Positions 1 through 11,790 of a stretch of 64,000 bases of DNA are shown here, piece by piece. This DNA comes from Cylindrotheca closterium. Its lineage: Eukaryota > Bacillariophyta > Bacillariophyceae > Bacillariales > Bacillariaceae. Position numbers and translations under genes: made by a program. The stretch is taken from assembly GCA_933822405.4 (NCBI GenBank), contig CAKOGP040002092.1:161369-225368 (forward strand), written 5' to 3'. The first letter of the stretch is position 1. Every line of letters starts with the position of its first letter. The notes below the pieces were generated by a model. It was not told the origin of the DNA. It searched no databases and worked only from the letters and a program-made list of their open reading frames with translations.

Positions 1-1688
1 TCGGACATGATTTCATTGCTGTCGATCGAAATAGAAGAAAACGACGACAGTTGGAAGTTTCGAGGATTAAGACGATGTGATGGTATCTTCTTCAATGCCT
101 GATGCTGGAGGATACTTCCACGAGCGGCAATAGTCTTGCTTATCGGTGATGCCATTGCTCTTGATTCTTTCCGGTCTTTATTGGTAGGAAACTGACTGGC
201 AACGAATTATGATGTATGGTACAAATAACAGCAAACAGCAAACAGCAAAAGAAACCACCAATGCAGAACTTTTTGTAAGAAGTTCCGTGATGAGGTGTAC
301 CTCATTTTTCTTTCCTGTTGGACCAAAGACGTCAGTGGTGTTTGAGCAATTCTGATTGGTTCAACTATTTCGATGTTCATATTTGTACGTGGTACATTTT
401 GAAATGAACACGAGTATGACGTTACTTCCAGCTCACATGAACATGGTACGAGTATGGTGTACGCACAATATCTTCGAAATCTCATCCATCAATATAATAT
501 ACTTGTCACTACAGCTTTTGTCCATCAGAATAACAGCAAAGAGTTCAAGCCGGCTCATTCCTCGATTCCTCGACGAAGAGCTTGAAATGAAACTGGTTTT
601 AGATTGATTTCCACCCCTACTATAATCCTACCTATTATTGTTGGGCAAGAAGAATATGATTTCATAGGTACTAGTATGATGATGATGATGATTGACATCA
701 TGAAATAGGACTACGAGATATACTACGAGATGCATTAGATTGTTGTTTCTTCCATGAAAATGAATGACATCACCGCCTGTTCCAGGATGGTTTAATTGCC
801 GCCCCAACGACCCTAGAAAATGTTGGAGATCATGAATCTTGGTGATGATGATGGTTTTGAAATATGCAGTAAGCCGAAAAAGTCTTAATTCTGCTGACGA
901 GAAGATGATGTTCCACTCTGTCGAGAGTTCTTTTTCCACTTGGATCCAACGACGAGATGGATCAAAATCCCCAACCCCATCTATTAGTTTGTGATTTGGT
1001 GGCGAGAAAAGATAAATTTCGTAAAGGTTCTATCAAGCGTTTTGAGCCATGGTATTCCTACAAAATACTGTAATAAGATCCAGAGTAAAACCCCAATCGG
1101 AACAAGAAAGCTGCGAAATGAACCTTGTTCTTGAATCCTCCTCCAAGAATGATGACATGGAACGTAGTACAATATGGTATTGCTATTGTTGTTTCCTGCA
1201 AAATGAATGAATGAATGAACGACGACCCATGATGCTGTTTGTGTCAACTTGCTTGATGGTGGATTCTTTATATATGTTCTAGTTTGTAGTACAGTAGGTA
1301 GCTTCCAAAGCAGCTGAACACGACTATGAAGGATGGCGACAACTAGTGCTGTGACTATAGTTATGAAGGATGGAAACGTCGAACACCATGATAAGCCTCA
1401 ACTATAAATAACATTTGAAAAAAGGTATACTAGTCCTATGCATATACAAATCGTTATTATATTTACCGATTCATTCATTCATTCATTTTCATTGACTGAT
1501 TCTTTCTTTACTACTATTGCACAAAACATATTATCTTGAATAATAATGATCCTTATAAAAAGCAAGGAGGAAGCATATGGATGCATGAAATATCAGGGAG
1601 CTTGCTCACAATCAACTGCAAGTACTGAATATATACACACCCACACACACACATACACACGCATGCACGCACACATGGCACACCCTGT
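1..1688. other. Intergenic, no convincing gene
   Basis: No open frame here looks like a protein; the short ones are low-complexity or antisense. An ATTC-type microsatellite lies near 1470-1490. A CA-rich stretch at about 1634-1685 sits directly beyond the stop of the minus-strand band-7 gene, so it probably belongs to its 3' flank. Confidence 0.6.
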
Positions 1689-2546
1689 TTACTTTTTCTT
1701 GTTGGCACTGACCGAAGTCAAAAAGGATCCACCCACCGATTGTCTCAACGAGGCCACCGTGGCAGGATCATGTTCCAAAATAAGAGAGTTAGCTCCCACA
1801 CTGGAAAGGGTATCAAAGTATTGACTCAATAACAAAATGTCCATGACATCCTTGGGCGTCGCCCCCTCCACTTCGTCGGCAAAGGCCCCGACGGATTCTT
1901 GAAGTCCTTGGACAATGGCCTTGCGCTGACGGGCCACACCCAATCCGGACAAATAACGAGCTTCGGCATCTGCTTCCGCAGCCTTGACTTGTTTGACCTT
2001 GTCGGCTTCGGCCTTGTGAGAAGCGGCCTCTTTGAGACGTCGACTGGCATTGATTTCGTTCATGGAAGCCTTGACCTTGTGATCGGGAGCTAGATCCGTG
2101 ACCAAACAATTCTTAATTTCGTAGCCGTAATCCTTCATGACATCCTTGAGCTGGTCCAAGACGGCAGCCGCCACTTCGGCTTTACTGGCAAAGGCTTCGT
2201 CAAGTTCCATCTTGGGGACTGTGGAACGCACCACATCAAAGACGTACGACTGAATTTGATTGCGAGGATCCGTGAGGCGGTAGTAGGCATCGTACGCACT
2301 TTCCACCAAGACACGGAATTGGACGGCAACCGCCACTTGGACAAAGACATTGTCCTTGGTTTTAGTTTCGCAGAGTACATCCAATTGCTGAATTCTCAGC
2401 GAGAGACGAGCCACCACTCCCTGCAACGGCCAAGTGACGCAATGCAGACCAGGATCCAGGAGCTCCTTGAATTGCCCCAGATCTTCGACAACACCGACTT
2501 CTTGAGTGCGGACGCAGACCATGCAGCAACAATCTTGATCGGGCAT
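1689..2546 (-). CDS. Band-7/SPFH family protein, HIR-like
   Basis: A 285-residue stomatin/prohibitin-type protein, closest in pattern to plant hypersensitive-induced-reaction (HIR) proteins. In that family the SPFH domain oligomerises as a membrane scaffold on the cytoplasmic face. The SPFH core covers about residues 10-190, including the Pro-Gly pair of a LDPGLHCVTWPL stretch, a conserved YDAYYRLTDP block and VRSTVPKMELDEAF. An Ala/Glu/Lys-rich helix follows (about 165-215). Length matches HIR proteins (about 285). Plant HIRs usually begin Met-Gly for N-myristoylation. This one begins MPDQDCCCMVC, so there is no Gly2 but a cysteine cluster that could be palmitoylated (inference). The start is the first ATG before the conserved VGVVEDLG segment. 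It diverges from the gene at 3005, with about 460 bp shared between them. Confidence 0.9.
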   Translation of the reverse strand: MPDQDCCCMVCVRTQEVGVVEDLGQFKELLDPGLHCVTWPLQGVVARLSLRIQQLDVLCETKTKDNVFVQVAVAVQFRVLVESAYDAYYRLTDPRNQIQSYVFDVVRSTVPKMELDEAFASKAEVAAAVLDQLKDVMKDYGYEIKNCLVTDLAPDHKVKASMNEINASRRLKEAASHKAEADKVKQVKAAEADAEARYLSGLGVARQRKAIVQGLQESVGAFADEVEGATPKDVMDILLLSQYFDTLSSVGANSLILEHDPATVASLRQSVGGSFLTSVSANKKK

Positions 2547-3004
2547 TGTAGACTATTTGTTGATTTAGTTATCGAAGGTGGGAGATGTCTTGACAACACT
2601 GCTACTGTAATATAATAAAAGATGAATGAATCAATGAATGAAATGAATCCTTTATTGCGAAGCCGCATTCATGCTGAAACAGGAAAACAAGATTCAGATG
2701 CGGTGAAGTCTGCTGTACATGTACGTAGAAAACTGCGTAGCAAAGTACCAATCTGGATCGAACGGGTCATTGACGTTGGTCCCTTCCTTTATTGTGTGTC
2801 ACGCTGACAGAAACGATCGACCCATGCGACTCACTAAGTGCCGGTCCGCCTTGCCTCGCCCGTCAAAATTGAAACTGCCCCGCGGGGGCAGGCACGCGTT
2901 GACAGAGACAATTTGAAGGTAATGGTCAACTGTCAACCACCAACCCTTTTGTGTTTTACTACCTTGAATGCTGGTAAGATACTACCTTTGTAGGTGCTAG
3001 GATA
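2547..3004. promoter_or_regulatory. Divergent intergenic region (candidate shared promoter)
   Basis: 458 bp separate the starts of the band-7 gene (-) and the zinc-module gene (+), so both promoters must lie here or overlap. I see short ATGA-type repeats near 2620-2645 and a GC-rich patch near 2875-2900. No specific factor site can be named. Confidence 0.4.
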
Positions 3005-3187
3005 ATGAGTGAAGCATCTTCCAACCCATCTGGTAAGCCATTGTTTGATATTATGTGCATTCTTAATGTAGAACATACTAGTTACAACATAGGTACTTAC
3101 CAAACTCCATCGAATCAATCGCACGCAGATCCTGCCAATCATAATAATAATAATATTATCGCCAATAACAGTCATCGCAACGACAGC

Positions 3188-3219
<32 letters not shown>

Positions 3220-6200
3220 ACACGATCCAAATGAAGGGTCCAATGGTGATACTACTACTAATATTGATAACGACAACAGCAATGATATGACACGGTCCAA
3301 TAATACCACCATCATCAATAATGGCAATGGCGCGATGCAATCCAATCCTTTACGTTCGTTGTCACAAGCAGACCATAATAGGATGTCAGCAACCACAAAC
3401 GCCATAACAACAACAACGACGCCCATTATTGGGAATCCGCTTGAGGCTGCTACTGATACTGATACTGATACTGATACCTCATCGCAAACCAATGGCAATA
3501 GGAATCAACAACATCACCATCATCATCAAAATGGTGTTATGGAATCATCATCCTCCGTAGCAAACACAACAACAACCGAGCCATCAAGTCATCCAAATAA
3601 CAACAAAAACAAACACAACAACAACAACAACAACACTACGAATGCCAGTCAGGATGTTCCAGTGCCGAATCCACTGCTTGATGGGACGACTACCAAGTCA
3701 TCCATGGGAACTGGACAACAACAAGAAGAAGATGGTGATGATGATGTTGATGTTGATGACGATTGTTCCATTATGGAGGTGGATTCACCGGCAACGATCA
3801 AACCTTCAACAACCGTTCCAAATGGTAGGGATGACGGGAAAGAATCATCATCATCACCACCACTACCATCACATTCACTCTTCCAAACACGAACAACAAC
3901 AACTGCCAATAAGTCATCCTATACTGGAAACGAAGAACTCAAGAAACCACCACCACCACCATCACATTCACATTCACTCTTCCAGACAAGTACAACAACA
4001 ACTGCCAATAAGTCATCCTATACTGGAAACGAAGAACTTAAGAAACCACCACCACCACCATCGCATTCACTCTTCCAGACAAGTACAACAACAACTGCCA
4101 ATAAGTCTTCCTATACTGGAAACGAAGAACTCAAGAAATCACCACCATCACCATCACCACCATCACCTTCCTATCTCGATCCAATGGAACTTTCTTCTAT
4201 TTCTACCGTGACCTTTACCCATGCCCTCTTTGGTCGTGCCAATAAGTCGAACACAAAACAAGAAGAAGGAGAAAAGCAATCGGCCACATTGACAACAACA
4301 ACAACAACGCCAACAACAACAACAACAATGTCGTCATTGGAGCAAGATGACAAGCAAAAACTTGACAAGGTTGAAACTACCAAAAACAACAATGACAATA
4401 TTGACAATAATGATAATGTCCAAATCTTGACCAAGAAACACGCCGAAAAAGAATGGAGGCGCAAACGCAAACGGCAGCTACGAAAACAGTTGGCAGGCAA
4501 TAAGGGTGTGATTCCATCCTTTGTGTCCATTTTGGAAGGTCCGATTCATATTGATGAAGAAAAAGAAAAAGAAGACGAGGAAATGAAAGAGGATGTTACC
4601 ATTACCAAGATTGTGGTAAATGTGGACGAATATTTGAAATTGGGTGACATGAGAAAGATGGTTCCCAATAATGTCAAGAGCTACAATCGGTTTTCAGTAA
4701 CAGCCGCTCGATCCAAGTCCATCGCAGTAGGCGGACCATCAATTCCGGTTCCATCAAGTATACTTTCTGCAAGTCCCGTCACATCAGGTTCTATTCCATT
4801 GGACCCGGATCCAAAAGACGAAGGTTACTACGAAGGCATCAAACACATGGCCATGCCAGAAGACGAAATCTACTTGAGTGATATGCAACAGTGGCTCCGA
4901 CAAAATTTGGAATTCTTTTCGGCCACCCAAATGGATGCCCAAATGTCACAATCGGGACGACGGCAACGAACCACCCGGGGAAAGGTGGGGATCCGTTGCG
5001 TCCATTGCGCTCGGGCCTTGTTGCCAAAGTTTGAATCGAAATTGAATACCAATGCCATGAAGTACGAACAATGGCCACCGGGGTCAGTTTCCTATCCTGC
5101 AACCATGGATGGACTGTATTCTTCGTGCAGTCAACGGCCACAATTGCACTTCAAGACGTGTCCATACATTTCAGCGGCCATGCGGATCCAAGGATCTCAA
5201 TGGCTATCGGGGGAGGGGGAATCAGCGTCAGCGCATCCAACCAAGAGACGGAAGCGGTGTCGTGAAGGAATCAGTGCGGTCATGTATTATCACATTGCTT
5301 GCGAACGAATTGGATTGTTGGAAACGGCGGGGGGATTGCGGTTTACACGAGATTTGAATTTGGAGCCACTGCCATTGGAACAAGCTAGACACAAGGTGGA
5401 GGTAACCAAACCCGAATTGACCATCAAGCCAAGGCAGCGACAAGTTTCGTATCAGCCCATGTCAGCAACGTCGTCAGTGAGCAGTAATATGCCACCACCA
5501 GCACAAGTCAAAGCGGAAAAGACACCCTGTACCAACGAAGAGTGCCAGCAAATTCTCCAAGAAGCCTTGCAAGAAGAAGATGATTTGTCTGTTCGATTGG
5601 CCTGCAAGGAGGATAACGAGATGGTCAGTGACTACACATTCTTGGCAATCAAGCAAATGGCCTTGTGCCATGCCAGTCCATTGGATTTTGTGTCTCGGGG
5701 CAAAAAGACCAAGCTGATGCGACTGGGATTTTCAGGATTCTGCTGCCGGCATTGCAATGACAAGAATATTGCAACGCATGCCTGTCGGAGCTATTCGTCT
5801 GCTCCCGATAACTTGGCTTCGGCCATTTCCAACAGTTTTGTCCTGCACTTGGCCAAATGTCCGAATACTCCTACCAAAATCAAACAAGCGTTGGCGGCAC
5901 TCAAGAAGATACATTCCAAACAAATGCAACAACTGCCGTATGGGAGTCAGCGCAAATGCTTCTTTGAACTCTGGCGACGAATGCGAGCTGCCGACAAGAT
6001 TGTGGAGGGCCAGGAAAATCCCACAGTCGAGCAAATTGCCGAAGCGTCGGAAGAGGCGGGAATCGCCATGTCTGCAGCAGCGATGCCCGATTCTGCTCGT
6101 TCCACATCCGTGGAGACAGCTATAGAATCGAATCGGAAGAATTCCCGTAGCGCTGGATTTCCAATCTCGTCGAATGAGAATTCTCTAAGAGTACTCAAGA

Positions 6201-7707
6201 AAGCCGAGGAAGAATGGGATCCAACGAAGGATAATGACAATCTGATGGACAAGGATGATCGCTTCCTCGTTTCGGATTATGTATTTTTGACGATGCGGCA
6301 ATTGGGAACAGCGCTTCCCACTAGTGCGGACTTTCGGGGAAATAGAAGGCAAAACATTTCGCAACGCATGGCTGGTAAGACAAAGATTGTACACTTTTGT
6401 TTGTTTTGTTATATTCTTTGTTGGCTCAAGCGCTCACTATATTGCTTGCTACAGGGATGAAATGCTTGCATTGTTTGGAAGAGCATGGCTTTGTCGGTTC
6501 TGGTCGTTCGTTTCCTAGCGCTCCTGACAACATGGCATCTGCCTTCAATACATCTTTGTACAATCACATGCAAGCTTGTCCAGGAGTGCCTGCGGAGCTG
6601 AAGAGCGCGTTTTCTGATCTCCGCAAAATTCACAGTATGCAGTGCCAGAACCTTGTATTCGGGTCGCAGCGCAAGTTTTTCAACAAGGTGTTTGCCAAGC
6701 TGAGACGAGTACCAATTCCACAAAGTGTTCTGGAGGCACTACCGCCAGTTCCCAGTCCCGCCAAGAAGTCGTCGTATGGAGCTTCATATGGAGCAACCGT
6801 GCCCATGGCAAGTGACGAAGCACTACAAAAGCACTCATTTGTTAATGGACCAGCATTGGATGGCTTTCCAGCGTTCTACCAGTGCCTGCGATGCCGTGCG
6901 GTCCCATTTGCCTTTCGAGCTCCTGGATGCGTACAGAATTCTCGACCGAGTACTTCCCTGCTAGTTAAGCATACCATGGCATGCCAAGGGGATGCTATTT
7001 TCATGGGCTTTGTCAAGGCGGGATTCAATGCATTGACGGAAGATTTCGAGTTCTTGTCGCAGTTAAAGCCTTTTCAAGACTTGGTGCACCATGTAGTGGG
7101 CGGCGATGATGAACTTGCGGCTCTGTTTTCGGACCCAGTAGAGGCCACGAAGAAGACTACAACTGGTTGGTGGAGACGATTGCCCGCAAGTGTGAACTTT
7201 GATGAAGCTCAGAAGCGATTTGAAAAGATGGCATCCGACTTGAGCATTTCGTCCAGCCGCCTTCAAGACCAACCCAAATTGATTCGATATTTGCAGACGA
7301 TTTCCCCAAACTTTCATATTCCTTCGCCTTCCATCAAAGACGAGACTAAAGATGTGTCTATGGAAGTTGACGAGCAAAGGCTCACTGGCAGGGAAGGGGC
7401 TTCTTTAACGGATGAGTCAGCTGCCACTTTATCAACTTCACCTGCAGGCAATACATCCGTGAGGCAATCTACCACTGCTGCCAACTCTGTTATGGCGTCT
7501 GCAGCAGCATCACCACCTCGAGCAGTAGTTGCTACGGGCATCACTTCGTCAGCAAAGTCAACAGCTGTTCCTCTCGTGGATGTCAAGCCAGATGGCGTCT
7601 CTTCGACATCACAATGCAATGGCGGAGTTGCCATTGCTACTGCTGCAGATGGGCAAAAGGAAATCGTTATTGACGACGGCTCAGATGATGATGGGGTTTT
7701 TGTATAG
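3005..7707 (+). CDS. Large protein with four C-x2-C...H-x3-C modules
   Basis: Two exons, 3005-6374 and 6455-7707, joined across an 80-nt GT-AG intron in phase 1, give 1540 residues. Residues about 35-450 are low complexity (Asn, Thr, Ser, Pro) and include a three-copy repeat of about 35 residues. Then come four modules with a C-x2-C pair followed by H-x3-C: near 663-715 (CVHC/HFKTC), 910-955 (CRHC/HLAKC), 1125-1170 (CLHC/HMQAC) and 1270-1310 (CLRC/HTMAC). Modules 2 and 3 share S.PDN.AS before the histidine and GSQRK.FF about 35 residues after the last cysteine. The intron falls just before CLHC, and only the spliced product makes module 3 match module 2. Function is unknown; zinc binding and a nuclear role are inference. 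Another in-frame GTAAG...TAG segment (about 3033-3092) could be an extra 60-nt intron. Confidence 0.8.
3860..4160 (+). repeat. Coding minisatellite, three copies
   Basis: Three tandem units of about 100-105 bp inside the low-complexity part of the zinc-module gene. Each encodes a version of SHSLFQT..TTTANKSSY followed by TGNEELKK and a Pro run. The units are nearly identical in DNA, which suggests recent expansion by slippage or unequal exchange. All preserve the reading frame. Confidence 0.85.
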
Positions 7708-8476
7708 AACCAATTTGTGCTATAGTGTAGCTGTTTTAATCTGGCCATGCTGTGTCTCCCTCTTCGTCTTTGCAGGTTGGAGAATTGCCAGTCACGAATC
7801 ACGGTGATGCGCATGAGCAAATCAGTATTGACTCTTGATTTCTTGTTTCCGTTTAGCATACAAAGATGGTGGTCGAATTCCCACTATCCTCTTGCTTCTC
7901 ACCTGAATCGGGAACGAAAGAAAGAATGAATGAATAACGGAAAATGGCGCGACACGTCACACAGACCAGACTGCCGAGAGCCACCTTCTGGAATGCAGTT
8001 TTCTATATATAACATTGTTTTCTTTCGCATCAAATACAGGTGAGAACGAGGTGCCACAGGCTGGGCTGATGGAGAGGCTACTTCATTACCATCCTTTCTA
8101 TTTCCACCATCTTTTGTCGCAATATAATAATTAGCGTGTTGAAGGACGAAAGGAGTTGGCCCCCAAGATAATGCAGCTTCGATTCCTATTTTCACTATAT
8201 TTGGTCACAGTTTAAAAGCGAAAGATGTTGGCTGTCATAGTGTAGTTGCGACACGTGCAACCCAAAACGCTGACCCATCTTTCCGATCAAACATTGAGAA
8301 TCTTTAGTACGCAGTACGATATCAGCAAGGTAAACAAATAGTTTCCCCGCGAAGTTCGGATAAAAATGTGTGACACTAATGTAGATTCCCGAGAAACCAT
8401 ATTTGCCGTTCTCCTTCCGCTCACAATTTGGACAAATCCAGCTTTGAAAACACTTTACCAACGCACGATATATACA
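7708..8476. other. Intergenic, no gene seen
   Basis: No supported coding region. It lies between the zinc-module gene and the first member of the small-protein family. The open frame that starts at 8366 only extends the next gene upstream; its paralogues indicate the later ATG. Confidence 0.5.
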
Positions 8477-8905
8477 ATGAATCTCTCCTGCACAGCGAAC
8501 ACACTGCCTGCATTGCACAGTCCAAGAGATGTTCCAGTTATGAAGCCGACACGAAGATTATCTACATTGTTCTTGCAGCAAGAAGAAGTCCAATCATCCG
8601 ATCTATCATGTCCACAGTTTGATGGTAGCCAAGAATTCAAACTATATGGCACACATAAATGCCGATACAATCTCCATTGTTTCACATCGCAAGTCGACGG
8701 CAAAGAAAAGGGCGTTCGGTTTGCCCCAATACCAACCGCTGAAATAAACACGGTATTGGGCCTAGATGACTACACAACCGACGAACACGCAGCCTGCTGG
8801 TATTCTCAAAAAGAAAAGAGTGCTCTAAGGCGAAAGACGAGTTGGAAAAGAATGCAGAGATCGGGGGACGATTTCTTTCACAGAGACGCACGATGGACTG
8901 CATGA
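8477..8905 (+). CDS. Small-protein family member 1 (VRFAP/ACWYS/RWTA)
   Basis: A 142-residue protein of unknown function and the first of a tandem set on this strand. Shared family blocks are RDVPV...TRRLS near the N-terminus, KGVRFAP (about 78-84), DDYT..E..ACWYS (about 97-111) and a C-terminal RDARWTA. I chose the ATG at 8477 rather than 8366 because the paralogues at 9869, 12413 and 14699 also begin 12-25 residues before the D[VML]P block. The region between blocks is poorly conserved, and the C-terminal part is basic. No signal peptide or membrane segment is visible. The conserved Cys-Trp-Tyr/Phe core suggests a binding motif rather than an enzyme, but this is a guess. Confidence 0.7.
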   Translation: MNLSCTANTLPALHSPRDVPVMKPTRRLSTLFLQQEEVQSSDLSCPQFDGSQEFKLYGTHKCRYNLHCFTSQVDGKEKGVRFAPIPTAEINTVLGLDDYTTDEHAACWYSQKEKSALRRKTSWKRMQRSGDDFFHRDARWTA

Positions 8906-9868
8906 GGAATTTTCCGTTTCCCTACCGATTTTGAATTCAACAACCATATATTAAAATAATACATACACACTATATATAATAGGACTAAAGCAATTTTAGA
9001 CCCCTCGTAATAATCATGCTCAACGTTGTTGGAAGTTCTGTACTTTTTTCATACAACAGCAGGTGGCTCAAAACTACGAAATGGCTCATCATGTTTTTAA
9101 AAGTCACTTTGGCTCATCATATATATCGCTTTGGAATGCCAATGAACATAGCACTAGGCGGCCGTTCACATAGACACACCGGTAGAGCTTATAAAACAGG
9201 AATTGAGATTAGAAGTCGCACGAATTGAACATACGGCGGTAGGCCTAGTAACAAACATCGTGCTTGTTCCCGAGATTTCAGATTCCTGAAAACAAATGGA
9301 ACCGCCCTTCGTGTTGCCTCACGCCAAAATGTATACCACGCAATAGGAATGGGCAAAAGAAGTCGAAACATATGTATAGGGCGGTTCTAACAAAAATATT
9401 GTGGAAAGGTTCCCGGGATAATGGATACTCCTTGTTATTCTTGAGAAGAGCCGCCTTTGCTATACCTCAACCCCTCTAAGCGCCATCTCCATGATTTAGT
9501 AGTGGAAAGACCCTTGGCTCTCAGTCGTTCCGATCCAGCAACCTTTAGGGACGTGGACACGTGTACGTGTACTTATGTCTTCCTTCACCACAACGCTTAT
9601 TGTGAAACCAAAATACATATCCCAATTTACATGTTCGTTGCGAAAACAATTGACAATTTGCACAAGCTTCCATATTATTCTCCGAATTCTGGTCTATATC
9701 TCATGCCGCACCGTACATGTACACGTACTTACGTAGTGAGACGAAACGCAAGTAACGAACTCCAACAACGTTCCACGACCGCGCTTCCCAATACCGGGGC
9801 CATTTTGTCTTTAAAAAACTAGAGCTCACAACTTTTCTTCAGCAACCACGTGGAAAGCACATCCTCAG
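8906..9868. other. Intergenic with part-duplicated 5' flank
   Basis: No supported gene. The stretch near 9405-9450 (a GGATAATGGATACTCC-like segment) and the AGCTCACAACTTTTCTTCA segment near 9825 both have relatives upstream of the pseudogene at 11459. Flanking DNA was therefore duplicated together with the coding unit. Confidence 0.45.
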
Positions 9869-10390
9869 ATGCCAGCCAGAATGCAGTCCTCCACATGCTG
9901 TAGAGATATGCCAATGGCAATGCCGACGAGGAAACCTTCTATATCATCACTCCCACGCCTCGTCAAGCCACTGTCCAAATTTCTATCATCCTCCCGTCGA
10001 AGCTTTTCATCAGATTTGTCACTTCGTTGCTTAGACGGTGGGTATGAGGCAGGTGACTTGAAGCCGAGCAGCAGTAGTTTCCACCTTGCTAGCAGTGATG
10101 AACTGAGCTTGTTTTCATTTGCAACCGCCGTTGTCATCGAAGCTGACGACGAAGAAGAGGAAGAAAGGGGTGTCCGTTTTGCCCCTCAACCAACAACAGC
10201 GACATTTACCTGTCTGTGCCTTGACGATTATACACCTGACGAGCTCGAGGCATGTTGGTTTTCCCTCGACGACATTCGATACATGCGAGAAAAGAGAAAG
10301 CGAAAACGAGCGAGAAAGCTCTTTACGAAGAAGAACAAGCGCCTCCAGGGCAAAATCTTGAAACGAGAAGACACACGATGGAGCGTATGA
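9869..10390 (+). CDS. Small-protein family member 2
   Basis: 173 residues, function unknown. It carries the family blocks RDMPMAMPTRK (about 12-22), a serine-rich stretch, an acidic DDEEEEERGVRFAP block (about 93-106), LDDYTPDELEACWFS (about 117-131) and a strongly basic tail (RKRKRARKLF) ending EDTRWSV. The basic tail could act in nuclear or nucleolar targeting or nucleic-acid binding (inference). This is the member most similar in DNA to the pseudogene at 11459; they share long identical stretches such as the segment coding for SSDELSLFSFAT. The ATG follows the paralogue pattern. Confidence 0.75.
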   Translation: MPARMQSSTCCRDMPMAMPTRKPSISSLPRLVKPLSKFLSSSRRSFSSDLSLRCLDGGYEAGDLKPSSSSFHLASSDELSLFSFATAVVIEADDEEEEERGVRFAPQPTTATFTCLCLDDYTPDELEACWFSLDDIRYMREKRKRKRARKLFTKKNKRLQGKILKREDTRWSV

Positions 10391-11458
10391 GCTTCACTTG
10401 GCTACAAACAGGAAGAACTCGAAGGGTTTACGGGAGTACTGTCATCGTGGACAGTGCACATGTATCAAGGACCAAAAGGTGAACTCACCGCCCTGCTACT
10501 GGCAAGAGCTGATTGAAGGTTTCGCAACAAAACGTCCAGCATAAACGGCATGTTGACCAATTCAAAACTTATACGGCTACTCTCATCGGGACGGTATCCA
10601 TTCAGGCCTAATCAGGAGTTGATACTCCATAGTGTAAAAACTAAGTATGCCGTCTTCACATGTTCTTCTCTATTTCCCCCTTTTCGCCTCTCCTTCGCTT
10701 GTGGTGCGCGAGACAGTTGAGGCTGTAAAGCTGAAGTGAACTTGAACCCTCTAGTGGTTCCAAACCACGTTATCCAGCGGCCGAGCGTCTGCCACTTCAT
10801 ATTTACTTATGCCTGGTGCTTTGAAGCAGCGATGTTGTGACAAGATCCCCGGAACCCTCTTTGGTGCTCAAGAAGTAAAACACGGCCTTTTAACAAGAAT
10901 ACCGTACACAAATAGTGTCTACATAGTAGAACTGGATTTCGGACATTTGAAGCAAAAAGTGAGCAAGAGCAGGTTGGCTCCCGGTATTATTGTACCTTGC
11001 TTGCATGGTGCGGTGTTTGTGACGTGCTTTGGCAGGAAATTAGCGGGTGAGAAAGAATAGATGAAAAGTGAACAACACAAAAGATTCTCCATTATTATTG
11101 TAGATGGATAAACTGTCGGAACACCAAGGCTCAACAATCCACTGGACAAGTGTTCTAATGATGGCTTTTTACAAAGTAGCGTTTTGGCATGACAGACAAA
11201 CTGCATACAAAATAAGGAATGGAGAAAAGAAATCGCAAACACGGTAAAAAAACTACAATTCAAGATTCCTGGGCAAATGGATGCTCATCGATTTTCTTGA
11301 AAATAGGTAAGAAATTTCTATATAGATGTGCTTCCTCCATACTTCAGAAATAGCATCCCATAGTACCGGCAGCTTTTATAGGTACTGTATGTACAGCGTT
11401 CTGTAATAAAATTTGAGGGCGCACAACTTTTGTTCAACTACAATGTTGGATACTAGAA
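10391..11458. other. Intergenic, no gene seen
   Basis: No supported coding region. Short open frames on both strands lack family blocks or any recognisable domain. The part from about 11265 to 11458 resembles the 5' flank of member 2 and marks the left side of the duplicated unit. Confidence 0.45.
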
Positions 11459-11790
11459 TGCCAGGCAGCTGGACTGCGGTCCTCTCCATGCTGTAGAGAA
11501 ATACCCGATCGTCCGCATCATCATTCGGACGCCTTGTCAATGAGCCTCTATCCAAGTTTCTTTCATCCTCCGGTCGAATTTTCATCAGCTTTTTCACTAC
11601 GTCGCTTACACTGCGGCTATGCGACGGCGAGCAGCAAATTCCACCTTGCTAGCAGTGATGAACTGAGCTTGTTTTCATTCGCAACTACAGTTGTCGTTGA
11701 GGCTGACGACCAAGAAGAAGAAGAAGAAAGGGGCGTCCGTTTTGCCTCTCAACCAACAACATCGACATACCTGCCTGTGCCTTGACGATG
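11459..11790 (+). pseudogene. Decayed copy of family member 2
   Basis: DNA closely related to the gene at 9869 can be followed from its ATG to the LDDYT codons. The copy is broken in several places. A frame change near the start gives an early TAG after about 12 codons. The middle (about 11534-11785) stays open in the right frame as far as ERGVRFASQPTTST. A 2-base loss in the codons before the conserved CLCLDD block then shifts the frame into a stop. Similarity ends near 11790, so the ACWYS block and the RWS tail are missing. The surviving SSDELSLFSFAT segment is almost identical to member 2, so the duplication looks recent relative to the other members. Confidence 0.8.

Noticed and set aside
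628..939. His-rich 103-residue minus-strand frame
   Set aside because: Built on an ATG/CAT repeat; no other support.
3642..4211. His-rich frame overlapping the zinc-module gene
   Set aside because: A shadow of the CACCAC/CATCAT codons of the real gene's low-complexity repeat.
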